A DNA stretch of 64,000 nucleotides, from the NCBI GenBank assembly GCA_002914805.1, contig JXTB01000116.1, forward strand, positions 425,978 through 489,977, given 5' to 3'. The first letter of the stretch is position 1; every line of letters starts with the position of its first letter. The notes under the pieces were generated by a model. That model saw nothing but the letters and a program-made list of their open reading frames with translations. It was not told the origin of the DNA and made no database searches. Of the stretch, positions 12,618-24,800 are shown one piece after another. This DNA is from Parasponia andersonii (taxonomy: Eukaryota; Streptophyta; Magnoliopsida; Rosales; Cannabaceae). Both the position numbers and the translations under genes were made by a program.

Positions 12618-12830
12618 CGACCAAGAAAAACTCGTTGGGATTAAAAACAAAAATATGAAAAGCTAAGATCATCTTCAATGTATTATGTTAAAAAAAAGTG
12701 TATTAATGTTAAATTTTACATGACATACCAAATTTAGCATCCAGTTTTTCAATTTTGTTCCAATTTATACATACTATAAAAAAAATTCCTATTTTTGCAT
12801 TTTAAAGATTATTTTAATTTATACATTTTT

Positions 12831-15164
12831 TGTAACGACCCGTTTATTCAGACTGTTAACTACTTACATTATTAGCTAACTTATTTTTTTTAAAAAAATT
12901 TAAACGCTAAAAATTCATGACAATTTTTTTTCATACTTTTATTTCTTCTAAAGAGATTTTCATTCATAACTAACTATTTACTTAATTTGATAATTTTGAA
13001 AACAAGTAAAATGTTTCTCGATAATTAAGTAACCTTTATTTAAATTTGTTTATAAACTTTTTCTCATGGTGATTTAAATAAAGCGCAACCATAAAGAGCT
13101 CCAAAGTGAGAAGGGACTACTTAAGTCTCAAGCTCTCCTTAGACAATTTAGATCTTTTTGACAGAGCTCCTTATATTTTGCATTTATCTAAATCAAAACA
13201 TTTTCTCTTTTGGATCTTTTGGAAAAAATTTGTTTAAATTCTATTTAATTGAAATATATTTTCAAGTTCAATTTAATAAAACTATATATTGTGAAATAAA
13301 ATGCTAAGTTAAAAGTATGTTTTCAAACAACATCAAGCTTACATAATTGAAATCAATTATCTCATAATAAGAATATATACAAAAGTAATTTTAATGGCGA
13401 TATTCCATTTCTTGTGTCTCGCATTCATCCCTGTCTCAATTTCAGCTAACCCATGAACCAAATTAGAGGTTTATTTCCTTTGGTACCTATAGCATGGATA
13501 CTCATAAAACGTGAGCTTTTGCTCCGTAAGTACAATGTAATTCTCACAAAATATTTTACTTATAAAAGACAATCTTTTATGAAAGTCCAGTTATGCTGTT
13601 TTATGAATGCTTTATTATAAGATATTATATCATGATTTTATCTCATTCTTTATCACAAAGTATTTTACCTTTCTTATAGATCCCGATATATGTACCGAGA
13701 GTGCACTACCGAATGAAGAACTAGGGGAGTGATCCAACTGAAAACACCCACAGTTATAATCTTAACATATTTTTCCTCGGGAACCCTTGCTTAGGGGATG
13801 TCGATCTTATTTTTTCTCGAATATTTTCACCTAGTGGAAGTTGGTACGATATCTTTAAATTCTTTATCTTATTTGATCTTTTCTTAACATGAGTGGATAC
13901 GCTTTAATAATAAACCAAAATTTATATTCCACTATCATAGTATTTACTTTATTAAAGTATGTTAAAGTATTTTTATATGATAGTATTGAAAAATAAGCAT
14001 ACATCATTTTTATAGCATAGGAAATATATCTTTATAAGCATATATTATACATAGGCTATACAATAATAAAATAAAAGTAAGTTAACACATAAAATAATTT
14101 CAAACATATCATATGGTAAACATGAAATATTTTCAAACCATTCATGCCATAGGTGCAATTTTAATTACCTCGTAATATGATTGTTCTAGTTCCATTCGTT
14201 AATTACGTACGTCTAGATCGAAGTTTTGCCCTGACGTGTGCATCCTCTATTTGTTAGAGTAATTTAAAGTGGATTTATACTTTTTTTTTAACTTCTAATT
14301 ACTTAGTGAGCTTAAAACAACTAAGACTTAGTCTTGATCAAACATAAAACTTCATATTTGAGAAACGATGTCATGTTATATTCATTGACTAATTTATACT
14401 TTCAACTTAGATGGATGAAATGTAATTCTCCTTAACTTTTATCATGACGATCTTTTTTAATCTACCAATAATTTGGTTGTTGATTTGATTAATATCATCC
14501 TAAATCAGTTAAGTTTCCTTAGTTATATTTCTTTACATCAAATAGTTGAATTATTCTTGATTAATTTTTTTATTCGTAATTAAGGGGCATAATATCATAA
14601 GTGACTCAAACACACTAATGACTACATAGATTTAAATCTAAAATAATATTTGGACTAAATATTATTAGAGACATACATTATTTATTTCCTATAATTGATT
14701 TTATGTCTTAAATTTAAGTAAATATTTTCTTATCTCAATTAGAGATCTAAAATAAAGTTTTTTATTTATTCTTATATCAAATTTCTAACCCAAAATTTCA
14801 AGTTTTATAATTTATATTTTTGCCCATAATCTTAAGATTTCTAACATTTATTTCCTCCAATAATAAATATTGAATTATAGCTTATCTTTTTGTTAAAAAT
14901 TCTTCCTTTATTTACTTTTACACTTTAACATAGTCTTAAAACTGTTTAAAATAAATTTCTCACATATTCGACCCATATTTTGTCAAAATTACACTTTTGA
15001 CCCAAATACTCAAATTTTTGCCATTTCAGTCCTTTCAACTTTTGAGCAAATATCTATAATTTTTGGAAAAAAATTTTAATGGAGAAAACTCTGTTCTTAA
15101 GGATCTAAGTCTAAATCATTAAGTTTGATTTTTTTTCATGCATATTTTATTTTAGGGTTTTACA
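12831..15164 (-). mobile_element. Possible gypsy LTR remnant (long)
   Basis: The + strand edges are TGTAACGACCCG (12831) and GGGTTTTACA (15164). On the - strand this reads TGTAAAACCC ... CGGGTCGTTACA, resembling the ends of long plant Ty3/gypsy LTRs. No target duplication was found at these positions, no primer site lies beside 12831, and no gag or pol is nearby. The true U3 edge might lie further right, since a TATA-like string in - orientation is at about 15648. Treat as a tentative solo or truncated LTR. Confidence 0.38.
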
Positions 15165-16704
15165 CTTAAACATCTTCTACTTTTGTGTTTAGTTATTTTG
15201 ATTTCACTATTATTATTATTATTTAGCCTTTATTATTATGAAGTATTCATGTTTAGAGGCTTAAAAAATCAACAAAATAAGTCTAAACGTAATATAAATT
15301 ATATAACATTTAAAGTAGATCAAATATATTATTACCCATTTATTCTTTTATAAAATCTATTTAAACACATAACAAACAACGTGGGGGAATATTTACCTTC
15401 TAAACTTGAATCTTCTTTCTTACATCTCCATCATAAAATTAGGTGCTCTCTTCTCTTGATTATAATTCTTAATTTCTAGAGTCAATGGGTAAAATATTAT
15501 AGCGCTTGTGAATTTGGAAAAAAATGAGGTAGAAAGAGTTTTTTTTTTTTTTTTTTGATAAAGGATAATTGGAAAAATGAAAATAGTTTTGGCTAAGTAA
15601 GTGGAAGGTTAAGTATAGATTTGTAATTGCCAAATGAAGGATCTATTTATAGGTCATCCATAGGAGGTATCCAATAATACACACTTTCACATTGTATCAA
15701 ATAATATAAGTACCATTATTACTAATTTGTCAATATATCTTCTTTTCCTACTCCATTATCTTATATTTTACTTTTAGTTCACTCTTCTACTACTTTTATC
15801 TCTAATCTTTCTTTTTTTCATACCTTTTGAATTATTTTGGAGACAGAAGCTACTAATTAGTATTGTCTATATTTTTCACTTTGAATTATAGACACTAATT
15901 TCCAAAGAATATCTCCATTATCATTTTCCTTTTCCTACCTTTTGAATTATTTTAGAGACAAAAGCTATCAATTAGTTTTGTCTATATTTTCTTTTTTTAG
16001 AATTACCCACTAACTCTATCCCGTACCTTTACTATTCCACTAATTTATAGTTATTACCTCCAGAGGATAAAACTTCACTAGTCTTCATCTTTTTCTACAA
16101 CTTATTTTCTACCCTTAGATTGATTTGTCTACTTAATTATTTGTATACTAAATCCCAACAATTCAAATTATGGCATGGTATTATTTTGGTGCAACTATTA
16201 ACTTTAAGTTATAAAATGTAACAATTTTGAATATGACATACAAATGTCACATTTTTAATTAGGTTATATTGATGTATATAATATAATCTTTGTAGAATTA
16301 ATTTATTATTAAGGAAAACTAACTTAGAATTTCTAAATTAAAATAAGGAATAAATTCTCATATAATAAAATTTAATATTAAAATAATACTATACATATAA
16401 TTTCAAGGATTTGCAAATATAAACTTTTTAAAATTTGACCCTAAGTCTATTAATAGTAATTCTACTAAGGTTGCAAGTTTAGGGATTCCTAGAGGATTAC
16501 ATTTTTTTTTTACTATTAACTCTTATTATTTTATTATCTAATTTCCCATCCTAAAAACTAACTTTACCTACTAAATTTTAATTACTCATGTTATACATGA
16601 ATGAACAAAATGGAGAATGCAAAAAGTAAATAGATTTTATATTACTATTAATTTCAATTGATACTAATTTAGAAAAGATATACTCGTAAATAAATTTAAT
16701 AAAG

Positions 16705-16746
<42 letters not shown>
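15165..16746. other. Intergenic AT-rich DNA
   Basis: No gene seen. One local duplication is visible: ccttttgaattatttt...agacagaagcta...attgtctatattt occurs at about 15822-15875 and again at 15940-15990, a period of about 118 bp. A (TA)n tract at 16709-16746 ends the stretch. Confidence 0.5.
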
Positions 16747-16749
<3 letters not shown>

Positions 16750-16980
16750 CCATAATCTAGTAGGTTTTTTTTTCATCTATCTATAAGTATTTATTTTAGC
16801 CGTTGGATCATTATCGAATAACTATCATGATTTGAGTAGTTAGAAATAATAATAATAAATACACATTATTTAATAATTTTCTCTCTCTATTTTTACTATG
16901 AAAAGATGTGCGTGATGAATTTTAATTAATCAAAACAATAGCTATAAATAGATGAAAAAAATTACTTACTACATTGGTAT
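16747..16980. mobile_element. MITE family 2, copy a, between (TA)n tracts
   Basis: The left end gagccataatctagtaggt, followed by a T-run and catctatctataagtattt, is inverted at the right end (agctataaatagatg, an A-run, attacttactacattggtat). Shared internal text (agccgttggatcat, gaaaagatgtg) links it to copy b. (TA)n lies on the left and tatatacgcatatatat on the right. Confidence 0.8.
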
Positions 16981-17007
16981 ATACGCATATATATATATTG
17001 TTTAATG

Positions 17008-17233
17008 GTTGCTAATCTAGTATGTATTTTTTTAACCTATGTGTAAGTATTTTTTTTAGCCGTTGGATCATCATCTAATGGTAATCCAATGGTTATAATA
17101 AAATGTATGAAAAGATGTGATTCATTAATTTATTTGTCTCTCTTTTTAATATAAAAAAATATGTAAGAAAAATTTTCATTGGCCAAATGATACATATGTA
17201 TAGGGAAAAAAAAATACCACTTGATTGGTGCCC
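17008..17233. mobile_element. MITE family 2, copy b
   Basis: The left end gttgctaatctagtatgtat, followed by a T-run and acctatgtgtaagtattt, pairs with the right end gtataggg, an A-run, taccacttgattggtgccc. It shares agccgttggatcatcat and gaaaagatgtg with copy a, which lies 27 bp away across a short (TA)n. Confidence 0.78.
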
Positions 17234-17843
17234 TTGTTTAATTATCAAGAGAATACCATTGATCATATCTTTCAAATATAAAATCCATATTTTACTCGTG
17301 ATAATTAGAGGTGGAAGGCATTTGAAAGATTTTTATATCATATTTATTGTGATTAATACAAGATGATAAAATTGGAGAAGGTTTATTTTTGTTCTTATAT
17401 ATTAAGAAGCAAATATTTATGTTGCTTTAAAAGGAAGATTCGTAAGATTATTTCTATGCTTTTTCTCATCATAACTAAAACAAAATAAAGCAGACAAATA
17501 CAAAAACAACTTGCATGAAAGTATTAGCTCCAATATTTTGGGCCTATTTAGCATTGTTCTCCAAATATCTTTTAAGAGTCAAAAGCCATTTTTAGGAGTA
17601 TTTAAATACATTCTAAAAAAGTTTTTTTTTTTTTTTTATTAAAAGATCCTTATAATGAAGAATGACTTACTAGTTTTTTTTTTTTTCTTTTTAAAGAAGG
17701 TTTTCTAGAATTTTTACTCTAAGAAATAAAAACTATCTCAAACCACTACCATAAATGTACAGAGGAGAGAGGAAATAGAGAGGGACGAGAAGGCTAACAA
17801 AGAGAGTTTCAAGAGTTAATGAAGAGAGAGAAGATAATTCTTG

Positions 17844-17893
<50 letters not shown>

Positions 17894-18720
17894 AGGGATT
17901 TAATAGTAAAACTCAAATCCAACGAGTTCAATGTGTCGGTAAAACATCTAAAAATTTCTAGAATATTAGGAAACAACTCCGTTTTAGTTAACTTAAAGGT
18001 TTTAAAAAAATTAACAAATCCGATGCCGACATGAATTATTTTTTCTGGAAATTATTGGTCCGAACTATTCTTGATACGTGATCAACGCCTCGTTGGGAAA
18101 TAGTTATAATTTTCTAGGTAGTTTACACACTAAGTATTTGTTGACATGTGGAGCATCGGCGAAGGCTTCTCTAAACCATATCATACCTGGCCAACCCTTT
18201 GGTGGCGCCTTATTCTTAGCGTGTCGGTAAAAGAAAATTTTGCGAGACTGTAAAATGTACTCCGTCAGTTAAGGTGACATTTTTTGCAATGAACAGGGTT
18301 GACCACGCATAAACAATTTCGAAAATAGGTAATAAAATTGATAAAATAGGTTATAAATTACTTTGATACATATATATATATATATATATATATCCCAAAC
18401 ACTTCTAAAATTAAAAGCACTTTCTTCGGTGAAGAACGTTGTAGGCAAGCATCGTTTGAAACCCATATTTTTGGGAAGAAAGAAAAAAAAAGAGGGATTT
18501 TATTTCCATTCATATTTTGGATTTTAATGAAGAAATAAGAGGAAAAAAATGTTCAGAAAAAACAAGAAGAAAGTGTTTGTTTAAGTTGGAGAAAGTGTAA
18601 TAATTACTAAAAGATTGAGAAAGAAAAAAATATTAAAATATATTTTATAGACTATTTTTTTCCTTTTGTTTTCCCTCACTTTTTTTTTCTTAGATATCCA
18701 AATGTTATATATTTATATAT
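17234..18720. other. Intergenic DNA with (AG)n and a GC-richer patch
   Basis: No gene seen. A (AG)20 run is at 17849-17889; the open frame that spans it (17819-18034) is repeat-driven. The patch 18035-18270 is less AT-rich and carries gtgtcggtaaa, which also occurs at 17932, but I recognise no element. A (TA)n tract is at 18369-18392. Confidence 0.45.
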
Positions 18721-18970
18721 AGGACACAAATTTAATATATATTTTTTTAACCTATGGTATTATTTTCTTCAATTAAAATCGATTACACACGTCTTTTCAT
18801 GGTAAAAATTAGAGAGACAAAAATATTAAATAATGAATTTTAATTTTAATTTTTTCTCAAATTATCTAAATTATGATAACAGTTAGACAATGATCTAATG
18901 ACAATGATCTAATGACTATAAAAAAAGAAATACTTATAGATAGATTAAAAAAAATACCTATTGGATTTGG
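18721..18970. mobile_element. MITE family 2, copy c (opposite orientation)
   Basis: The right end gaaatacttatagatagatt, an A-run, tacctattggatttgg is the reverse complement form of the left ends of copies a and b, and the left end aggacacaaatttaatatat plus a T-run and aacctatgg closes the inverted repeat. It has an internal direct repeat acaatgatctaatga x2 (about 18888-18916). TA tracts flank both sides (18708-18720 and 18971-18990). Confidence 0.75.
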
Positions 18971-18990
18971 AATATATATATATATATATA

Positions 18991-19146
18991 GGGTGATGTT
19001 GTAATGAAATTTTTTATTTTTGCTCCATAAATGAGTATTCTAATTTGGGTCATTAAATTTTAGTCTGATAGTTATAATAATATTAGTAATTTTATAAAAA
19101 AAGAAAAATGTAATTAATACGTATATATATATATATAGAAAATTAT
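18991..19146. mobile_element. MITE family 1, left-end copy
   Basis: gggtgatgttgtaatgaaatt, tgctccataaatgagtattc, taatttgggtcatt and the following ~100 bp match 11906-12060 (same text to gaaaattattt). It starts directly after a (TA)n tract. I did not find the opposite terminus, so the copy is probably truncated. Confidence 0.7.
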
Positions 19147-19408
19147 TTATGATTAAAAATATTGACAACCGTTTTATGACTTATGAGTTGGATAGTTTTT
19201 TTTTTTCAATCATCTTTCCATTATTATTTTTTGTTTTCATACTTTTTCTATGTTTGATTCCTATATTTTTAATTCATTCCCTTTCATTCCTTATCTCTTT
19301 CCAATTATATATGTGTAACTTTCATTTTTTTTTTTTTAAATTTTATTCCTACACGTTACTAATCTTTTGAAGTCCTAGATAACCTTAGTTGATTAAAATT
19401 TTCTCCTG

Positions 19409-19989
19409 CACACACCTATATCTTTTTATCATTTTTTTTTAATTTCACGTGTTTTATAAAAATTACTTTTTAATAAAAATAATCAACTATTTTTTAATTA
19501 ATGATTTGATAATTATTGATTAAAATATTGTTTTTACATATTTTTTTCTTAACTATCAAATGTGTTAATAGTCATCACACACCTTCTTTCTTTATTTTTT
19601 TTCATTTCACGTATTTTATAAAAAAAAAATACTTTTTAATAAAACAATCAACTATTTTTTGATTAATGATTTGATTAATATTGATTAAAATATTATTTTT
19701 TTCATATATTTTTTTTATTAACTATCAAATGTGCTAATAGTCATCACGTGCATGTATGTCTCTTTCTTTCTTTCTTTTTTATTCATTTCACGTGTTTTAT
19801 AAAAATTTACTTTTATTAAAAAAAATCAATTATTTTTTTTTATTAATGATTTGATAATTGATTAAAATATTATTTTTGCATACTTTTTTTATTAACTTTC
19901 AAATGTGTTAATAGTCATTGATTTTTTTTCTACACGTGTCATTTTTTTGATTAATTATTTGATAATTATTAATAAAAAAATTACTTTTG
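19409..19989. repeat. ~170 bp tandem satellite, 3.4 units
   Basis: Units start at about 19409, 19573, 19742 and 19916. Each carries catttcacgtgttttataaa, aatcaactattttt, taatgatttgataatt, gattaaaatatta and aactatcaaatgtgttaata in that order. The fourth unit is partial. The copies have diverged and contain variable T/A runs. Confidence 0.88.
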
Positions 19990-20284
19990 GCCTTCGTAAT
20001 GTTCCTGCATTCATGGGTGCTTTGGATCCTCATCTTCATAAAAAAAATTAACTTTACCTCATGATTGCATGGAGAAGTGATCCGTGCAATTATAATGAAA
20101 TTATTAAATGTCAGGATTTACTATAATGAAATTATGGCACAATTTTTTGATATCAATTAAAATCAACTATCTAATATATGGGTACGCTTTTTCTTTTCCT
20201 TTTACAACGTGATTGATTTTTATTTTTATTTTTATTTATCATTAATACATTTGCTTTCTTTAGATATCATATCTACGTGTACCC

Positions 20285-20332
<48 letters not shown>

Positions 20333-20940
20333 GCGCACTATACCTATCCTATTGTTTTAAAAAAAAAGCAGTGAGAAGATTAACATTAATTGTGCACCTC
20401 CTTCATTTCTGGCGGGTGCCTTTGAATCAAGGTAATTGTTCTGTTTTCTTTTTTTTTTTTTTTTTTTTTCCAAGAATTTTCAATCGTTTTTTTAACTTCA
20501 CGGCACATGATCATTACGAGAGCACTTTTTAGATCCTCGTATTGAATCAAATGCATAATATTATAGAAGTCTATATGTACCTTAGAATAGGATAATATTA
20601 ATGACATTATTGGTGTTTTTTATTTCTAGTAAATTCTTCTTTAGTCTCTTTGAATCTCTAGTTCCCCAATTCTTCTTTGTCTAGACTTGTATTTTTTTTT
20701 TTTAATACAAATCATGGATTGAAAATGAGTATAGCATAATCCTATGTGCTAGAGTACTATACATAGACTTTTATTATATCATCCTTTTAATTTAATCTGA
20801 AGGTCTAAAAAGTGCTTTTACAGGTAAGAGGGATTCTGTCCATCCTACATTAGAATTCTCCTATCAATATACTTTATTATCCATAAATGACTTTATTAAT
20901 CTTTAAATTCTATGATTGGTTTTTATGTGTTATGATTCAG
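19990..20940. other. Possible upstream region of the 20.9 kb exon
   Basis: Includes (TA)21 at 20290-20331 and a poly-T run at 20450-20469. The stretch 20371-20431 has a possible acceptor (aaaaagcag) and donor (aatcaag|gtaatt) and one open frame (INCAPPSFLAGAFES), so it could be a small exon. A second classic donor (ttacag|gtaaga) is at about 20823. Neither is certain. Confidence 0.35.
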
Positions 20941-22049
20941 AGGAAGACACGTTGGATTGTGTATCTTCTTCCCAACAATCTGTTATCTTTCAACTAGTGC
21001 AACGTATGGAACGTAAAATTGGCTTTATAGAGGAGGAAATAAGATCATTGAAAACATTGATAGGAGCAACACAACTCCAAACACTCCACATAGAACAAAT
21101 ACTTAAGCAACATTTTAATGACAGAACTGATTTAAAACGGTGTTGTGCAGTCTAAAATCCTAAGGTTGCATAAGGGTTATATGCGACCTCCTCCGTGATG
21201 GTTATATACGACCTCTTCCACAGGTTTTTGTGCGACCTTCTCTGTGCAGTTTGCCTTATCAAACAGGAAACCTATAAGAAGAGAGAAACATGTAAATGCT
21301 ATAAAGGAAACCTACAAGAAGAGGGAAACAAGTAAATGCTATGGAAGAAACCTACAAGGAAAGAGAAACTGAAGTATCATATTTGTGATCAAGTAGTTAT
21401 CCATTTTGAATGATTATCCAATTATATTATCCAGTTATATAGTTACCCGTTTATACAATTAGAATCCTAGAGACATAAGGTTACCTTTACCTATATAAAG
21501 GGGGCTCTATGTTCCGAAGGAGAGAACCAAATCAGAGCAAATACAAGTCACAGAGAACGAAGTTAGAGTATTCCAAGTTCTGGGTAGTCTAAGTCTTTAG
21601 TATTTTCAATAGCTTTTCAACCTTTCCAATTTCCAGACGAGTCTGTAACCTTGAGTGTTTATTATTCTTCATAAAATAGTGAGAAGACAATGGACGTAGG
21701 CTCATCTTTTTCGGGGCTGAACCACTATAAAATCTTCTCTCTTCTTTTTTACTTTGATTATTGATTCAATTCACACAAGCCACATCTCTTGATTTTTTCT
21801 AAATTTATTGTTGATAAAACCTCCATCAACAAATGGAAACAAGACTCAATTGATGGTGAAGATAATGGGAAAAAAGATCACGTTGAATTACAATTTGATC
21901 ACCTTGGGAAAACATTAAGAGAGAATTGTTCTAATTCGAAGAAAATGAAAAAACATTACAAAAAATTATCATCAAGTTCTAGCCAATTTAATGGTACTTC
22001 GAAAACTAATAAATATTACTTGGAAAGTTTTATACTTACGAAACCATAA
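20941..22049 (+). pseudogene. Unrecognised host-type exon split by a solo LTR
   Basis: The exon opens after a plausible acceptor (ttatgattcag|agg). The first part (to 21140) reads EEDTLDCVSSSQQS, then a likely coiled-coil segment (LVQRMERKIGFIEEEIRSL, LQTLHIEQILKQHF). A 691 bp solo LTR (21141-21831) follows. After the second target copy (21832-21836) the same frame resumes at 21837 and stays open for 70 codons to the TAA at 22047-22049: KQDSIDGED, a Lys- and Ser-rich tail and a final ESFILTKP. That both sides share one frame when the insert and one target copy are ignored strongly suggests a real last exon. Family unknown. As read, the insert would truncate or alter the C-terminus. A still-expressed shorter product ending just inside the LTR is possible. 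Confidence 0.6.
21141..21831 (+). mobile_element. Solo LTR, Tat-related gypsy, inside an exon
   Basis: It begins TGTTG and ends CAACA. The flanks aacgg (21136-21140) and aatgg (21832-21836) form a 5 bp target duplication with one transition. The interior is homologous to the LTRs of the 23.8-35.3 kb element read on the - strand: a TCTAAAATcc start, gcgacct repeats, tatataaagg TATA box (about 21494), the 'gaccactataaa' region and a ttgttgataaaac end. There are no internal coding sequences, so this is the product of LTR-LTR recombination. Confidence 0.85.
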
Positions 22050-22351
22050 CTAATTTTAAACCTGCCTTTTTCACTTGATACTATAATGGAGAATTAAAAA
22101 TTTATTTCTATAATTTGTCCAACACGAGAGTTTATTCTAAATAACAAATGCATGTAACTATAAATTTACTTTTAAAAAAAAAAGGAAAAAAAAGAATGCA
22201 TCAATCTGGCTTAATATTATCTATTACAAAGTGAAATGAATAACCATAATGAACTTTAAAAAAATAAAAAAAATAAATAATCATAATTTAAACTGATTTT
22301 TTCTTTTTCACGTTATATCGTACAGTATAATCTATATTAGACCATTTAAAT

Positions 22352-22698
22352 TTACATGAGAGTATAATATTTAAAACAATAAAAATGTGATTAAAGAGTT
22401 AAAATGACAGTATATATATTTTGTTTTTTTTAACAAAATATTATTTGCCTTAATTGGTAGCCTAGTTATCAATTTAATGTATTGTACATAAATATGCATA
22501 CTTTTGAATATATATAACCCCATTGTTCTATTAAATTCACATGAGAGTATAATATTTAAAACAATGAAAACTTGATTGAAGAGATAAAAAAATGTCAGTA
22601 CATATTTTTTTTTTAACAAAATATTATTTGCCTTAGTTGGTGGCCTAGTTATCAATTTAATATATTATACATAAACATGCATACTTTTGAATATACAA
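22352..22698. repeat. ~185 bp tandem duplication
   Basis: Two adjacent copies (about 22352-22517 and 22538-22698) share acatgagagtataatattta, acaaaatattatttgcctta, gcctagttatcaatttaat and aatatgcatacttttgaata-type text. A (TA)n run follows at 22711-22730. The - strand open frame 22371-22655 is an artefact of this repeat. Confidence 0.9.
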
Positions 22699-23284
22699 CT
22701 GAATTACATTCATATATATATATATATATGGTAATTTTAAATGAAAACAACAAATGTACATTATCATTAATGAATTTCAAAGATGATTAATTTAGAAAAA
22801 GATTAAAGTAGAATGAAATTAATAGGAGGAAAAAAAAAACTTACATATGATTAATAGAAGTATCTATAGATGTCATTTTTTAATAAAATTCATAAGTAAC
22901 TTTACAAGTGTACAGTTCTATAGAAGAGTATTTTAGTTCACATCAATTGATTAAAATCAGAAACATACCTTAATAGATTAGAACTATGGACTTGCACCTG
23001 GCGGAAAATGGTAGTTTAAATAAGTTTTGATCCAAATATTACTCTTTGTGGCTATCTAGTTGAGTAATAATATATTATTCTATATAATCACTTTTTCTAA
23101 TCATCATAATTATCAAAATAGTACACATATAGTTCTGCTCATTCTTTATTGCCTCAAGAGAAAATGATATGAATAAAACTAATTTGGGTTAAATGATTTT
23201 TTTTGTGTATTCTCTTAAAATTAACTTTTTAAGGAGTATTAAAGACATCTTGACCTATAGTCAAGATTTTCTTAATCATCAAAA

Positions 23285-23382
23285 CTCTTAAATAATGATA
23301 TTTTCATAATCAAGAAGCTCTTAATTATAGGGTTCTTAAATAATGATATTTTCATAATCAAGAAGCTCTTAATTATAGGGTT
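23285..23382. repeat. Perfect ~48 bp tandem repeat
   Basis: The unit from cttaaataatgatattttca to cttaattatagggtt occurs twice back to back without visible differences. Confidence 0.95.
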
Positions 23383-23501
23383 AAGCTCGATACATTGACA
23401 CTTCTAAGAATGTAAAAATTTGCAAAAACTTTTTTAGGCCCAAGTTAGTCTTACTCTTAAAATGTGTCTAATAAGTGATGGATTTTCTTGGCCTTTGGAA
23501 C

Positions 23502-23550
<49 letters not shown>
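23502..23550. repeat. (ATT)n microsatellite
   Basis: About sixteen uninterrupted trinucleotides. Confidence 0.97.
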
Positions 23551-23551
<1 letters not shown>

Positions 23552-23808
23552 TCATAGAGTCATAAATAGGTGCAAGCATTAAAAAATTTGCTTTGATAAG
23601 GAGTCATATGTGAAATTTGATGTTTTTTATAATCTTAGTTTACGTATGTGTATGCATTAAATTTATTTTTATAATTTCAGAATAGATAAAATAATAAATA
23701 CTATCTTTCAAAAAGAAAAAACAATGAAATACTGACTGTGTATTTTTTTTTAAGTGAACTGACATTATATTTTTTAAGAAACTAATGTGAATTTTTTGTG
23801 ATAATGAT

Positions 23809-24394
23809 TGTTGACAGAAGTTTTGTCGATAACGAATTTAGAACATTGCAAGATGTAGTTTATATATAAAAAAAATTAATAAAGCTAAATAAATAAGAAG
23901 AAAATTTTTTTATAGTGGTTCAGCCTTAAAAAAGATGAGCCTACATCCACTGTTGTTAACTATTTCCTAGAGAATTACAAGAGTTTTTCTTTTTCTAAGT
24001 CTCAATATGAGAACAAAGAGAGAATTATACAGAGAATGTATAGTGAAGGGAATATGAGATGACTAGAGATTATTAGTGTTATCACAAATAATGAGACTGA
24101 GCCACCTTTATATGGGTGATGGTAGCTCAATGTTTCCTAATTGTGAAAATGAGAAAATACATAATCAGAAAATATAATTTCGGATAGCAATATAAAATTG
24201 GATAGTAACTAATAAATAGATTACTTGTTCTTTACCCAAAAGCTCGTTTCCCTTCTTTGTAGATTACCCATTTGGAGAAGATAATCTAGTTTACTTTTTT
24301 GCTGGTCGCATGTTCATCTATATGGAGTAGGTCGCATTCTACTTCTGACTTTCCCTTTCTGATATTGACTAATGTGTAAATTTTAGATCCCACA
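23809..24394 (-). repeat. 3' LTR of the Tat element
   Basis: The + strand starts TGTTGACAG and ends CCCACA, and it matches 34746-35348 throughout (gataaagctaaataaat, atagtggttca, agatgagc, gagaattacaagagtt). On the - strand it starts TGTGGGATCTAAAAT. The abutting + strand text ttgcccccctag (24399-24410) is the polypurine tract in - orientation. Confidence 0.92.
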
Positions 24395-24789
24395 ACAATT
24401 GCCCCCCTAGTTTTTAGGGCTAAATAGAGCTTCCTACTCTAATAAATACAATCTTAAGAGTGCGACGCTATGAGACAATCCTAAAACCCTTGATGAGTCA
24501 AAAAAATCTCGAATCACACCTTTCTAGAACCACACGTACATTTTCCTGACAGTTGCATCTACGTGTCATTTTTTCTCAGGAGATTGGTGAGGCTCGAGGA
24601 GACTTCTCCGTTTCTCGATTAGGTGTCATGATGATAATGATGTCAGTCGTTGTTTCAAATAAAAAAATTTCGTCTTTCGAAAATTAAATTTATTTAATTT
24701 CAAAAATCAATTCTTCCCACATGAATCTCAATCATTAAGTTCGAAAATTAACTTTCTTGATCTACAATGAGATTTGATTTAACTTCTAA

Positions 24790-24800
24790 ATATATATAAG
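24790..24800 (+). promoter_or_regulatory. Candidate promoter of the antisense frame
   Basis: TATATATAAGG on the + strand is followed by a CT-rich stretch (ccatcttcttcttccact) typical of plant 5' leaders. It lies about 860 bp upstream of the ATG at 25657. This would allow the extra frame to be transcribed independently of the LTR. Confidence 0.4.

Larger units (their letters stand above)
22731..23800. other. Intergenic DNA left of the Tat element
   Basis: No gene seen. It holds the 48 bp tandem repeat and the (ATT)n microsatellite listed separately. The last eight bases, 23801-23808, match the eight bases after the element. Confidence 0.5.

Noticed and set aside
17819-18034. 71-codon open frame over (AG)20
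   Set aside because: Driven by the Arg-Glu repeat; no conserved sequence on either side.
20209-20532. 107-codon open frame across a (TA)n tract
   Set aside because: Mostly Ile-Tyr repeats from (TA)21 and Phe from poly-T; not a protein gene. Only a small possible exon inside it is kept as a remark.
22371-22655. 94-codon open frame on the - strand
   Set aside because: It is a consequence of the ~185 bp tandem duplication, with the same peptide appearing twice.
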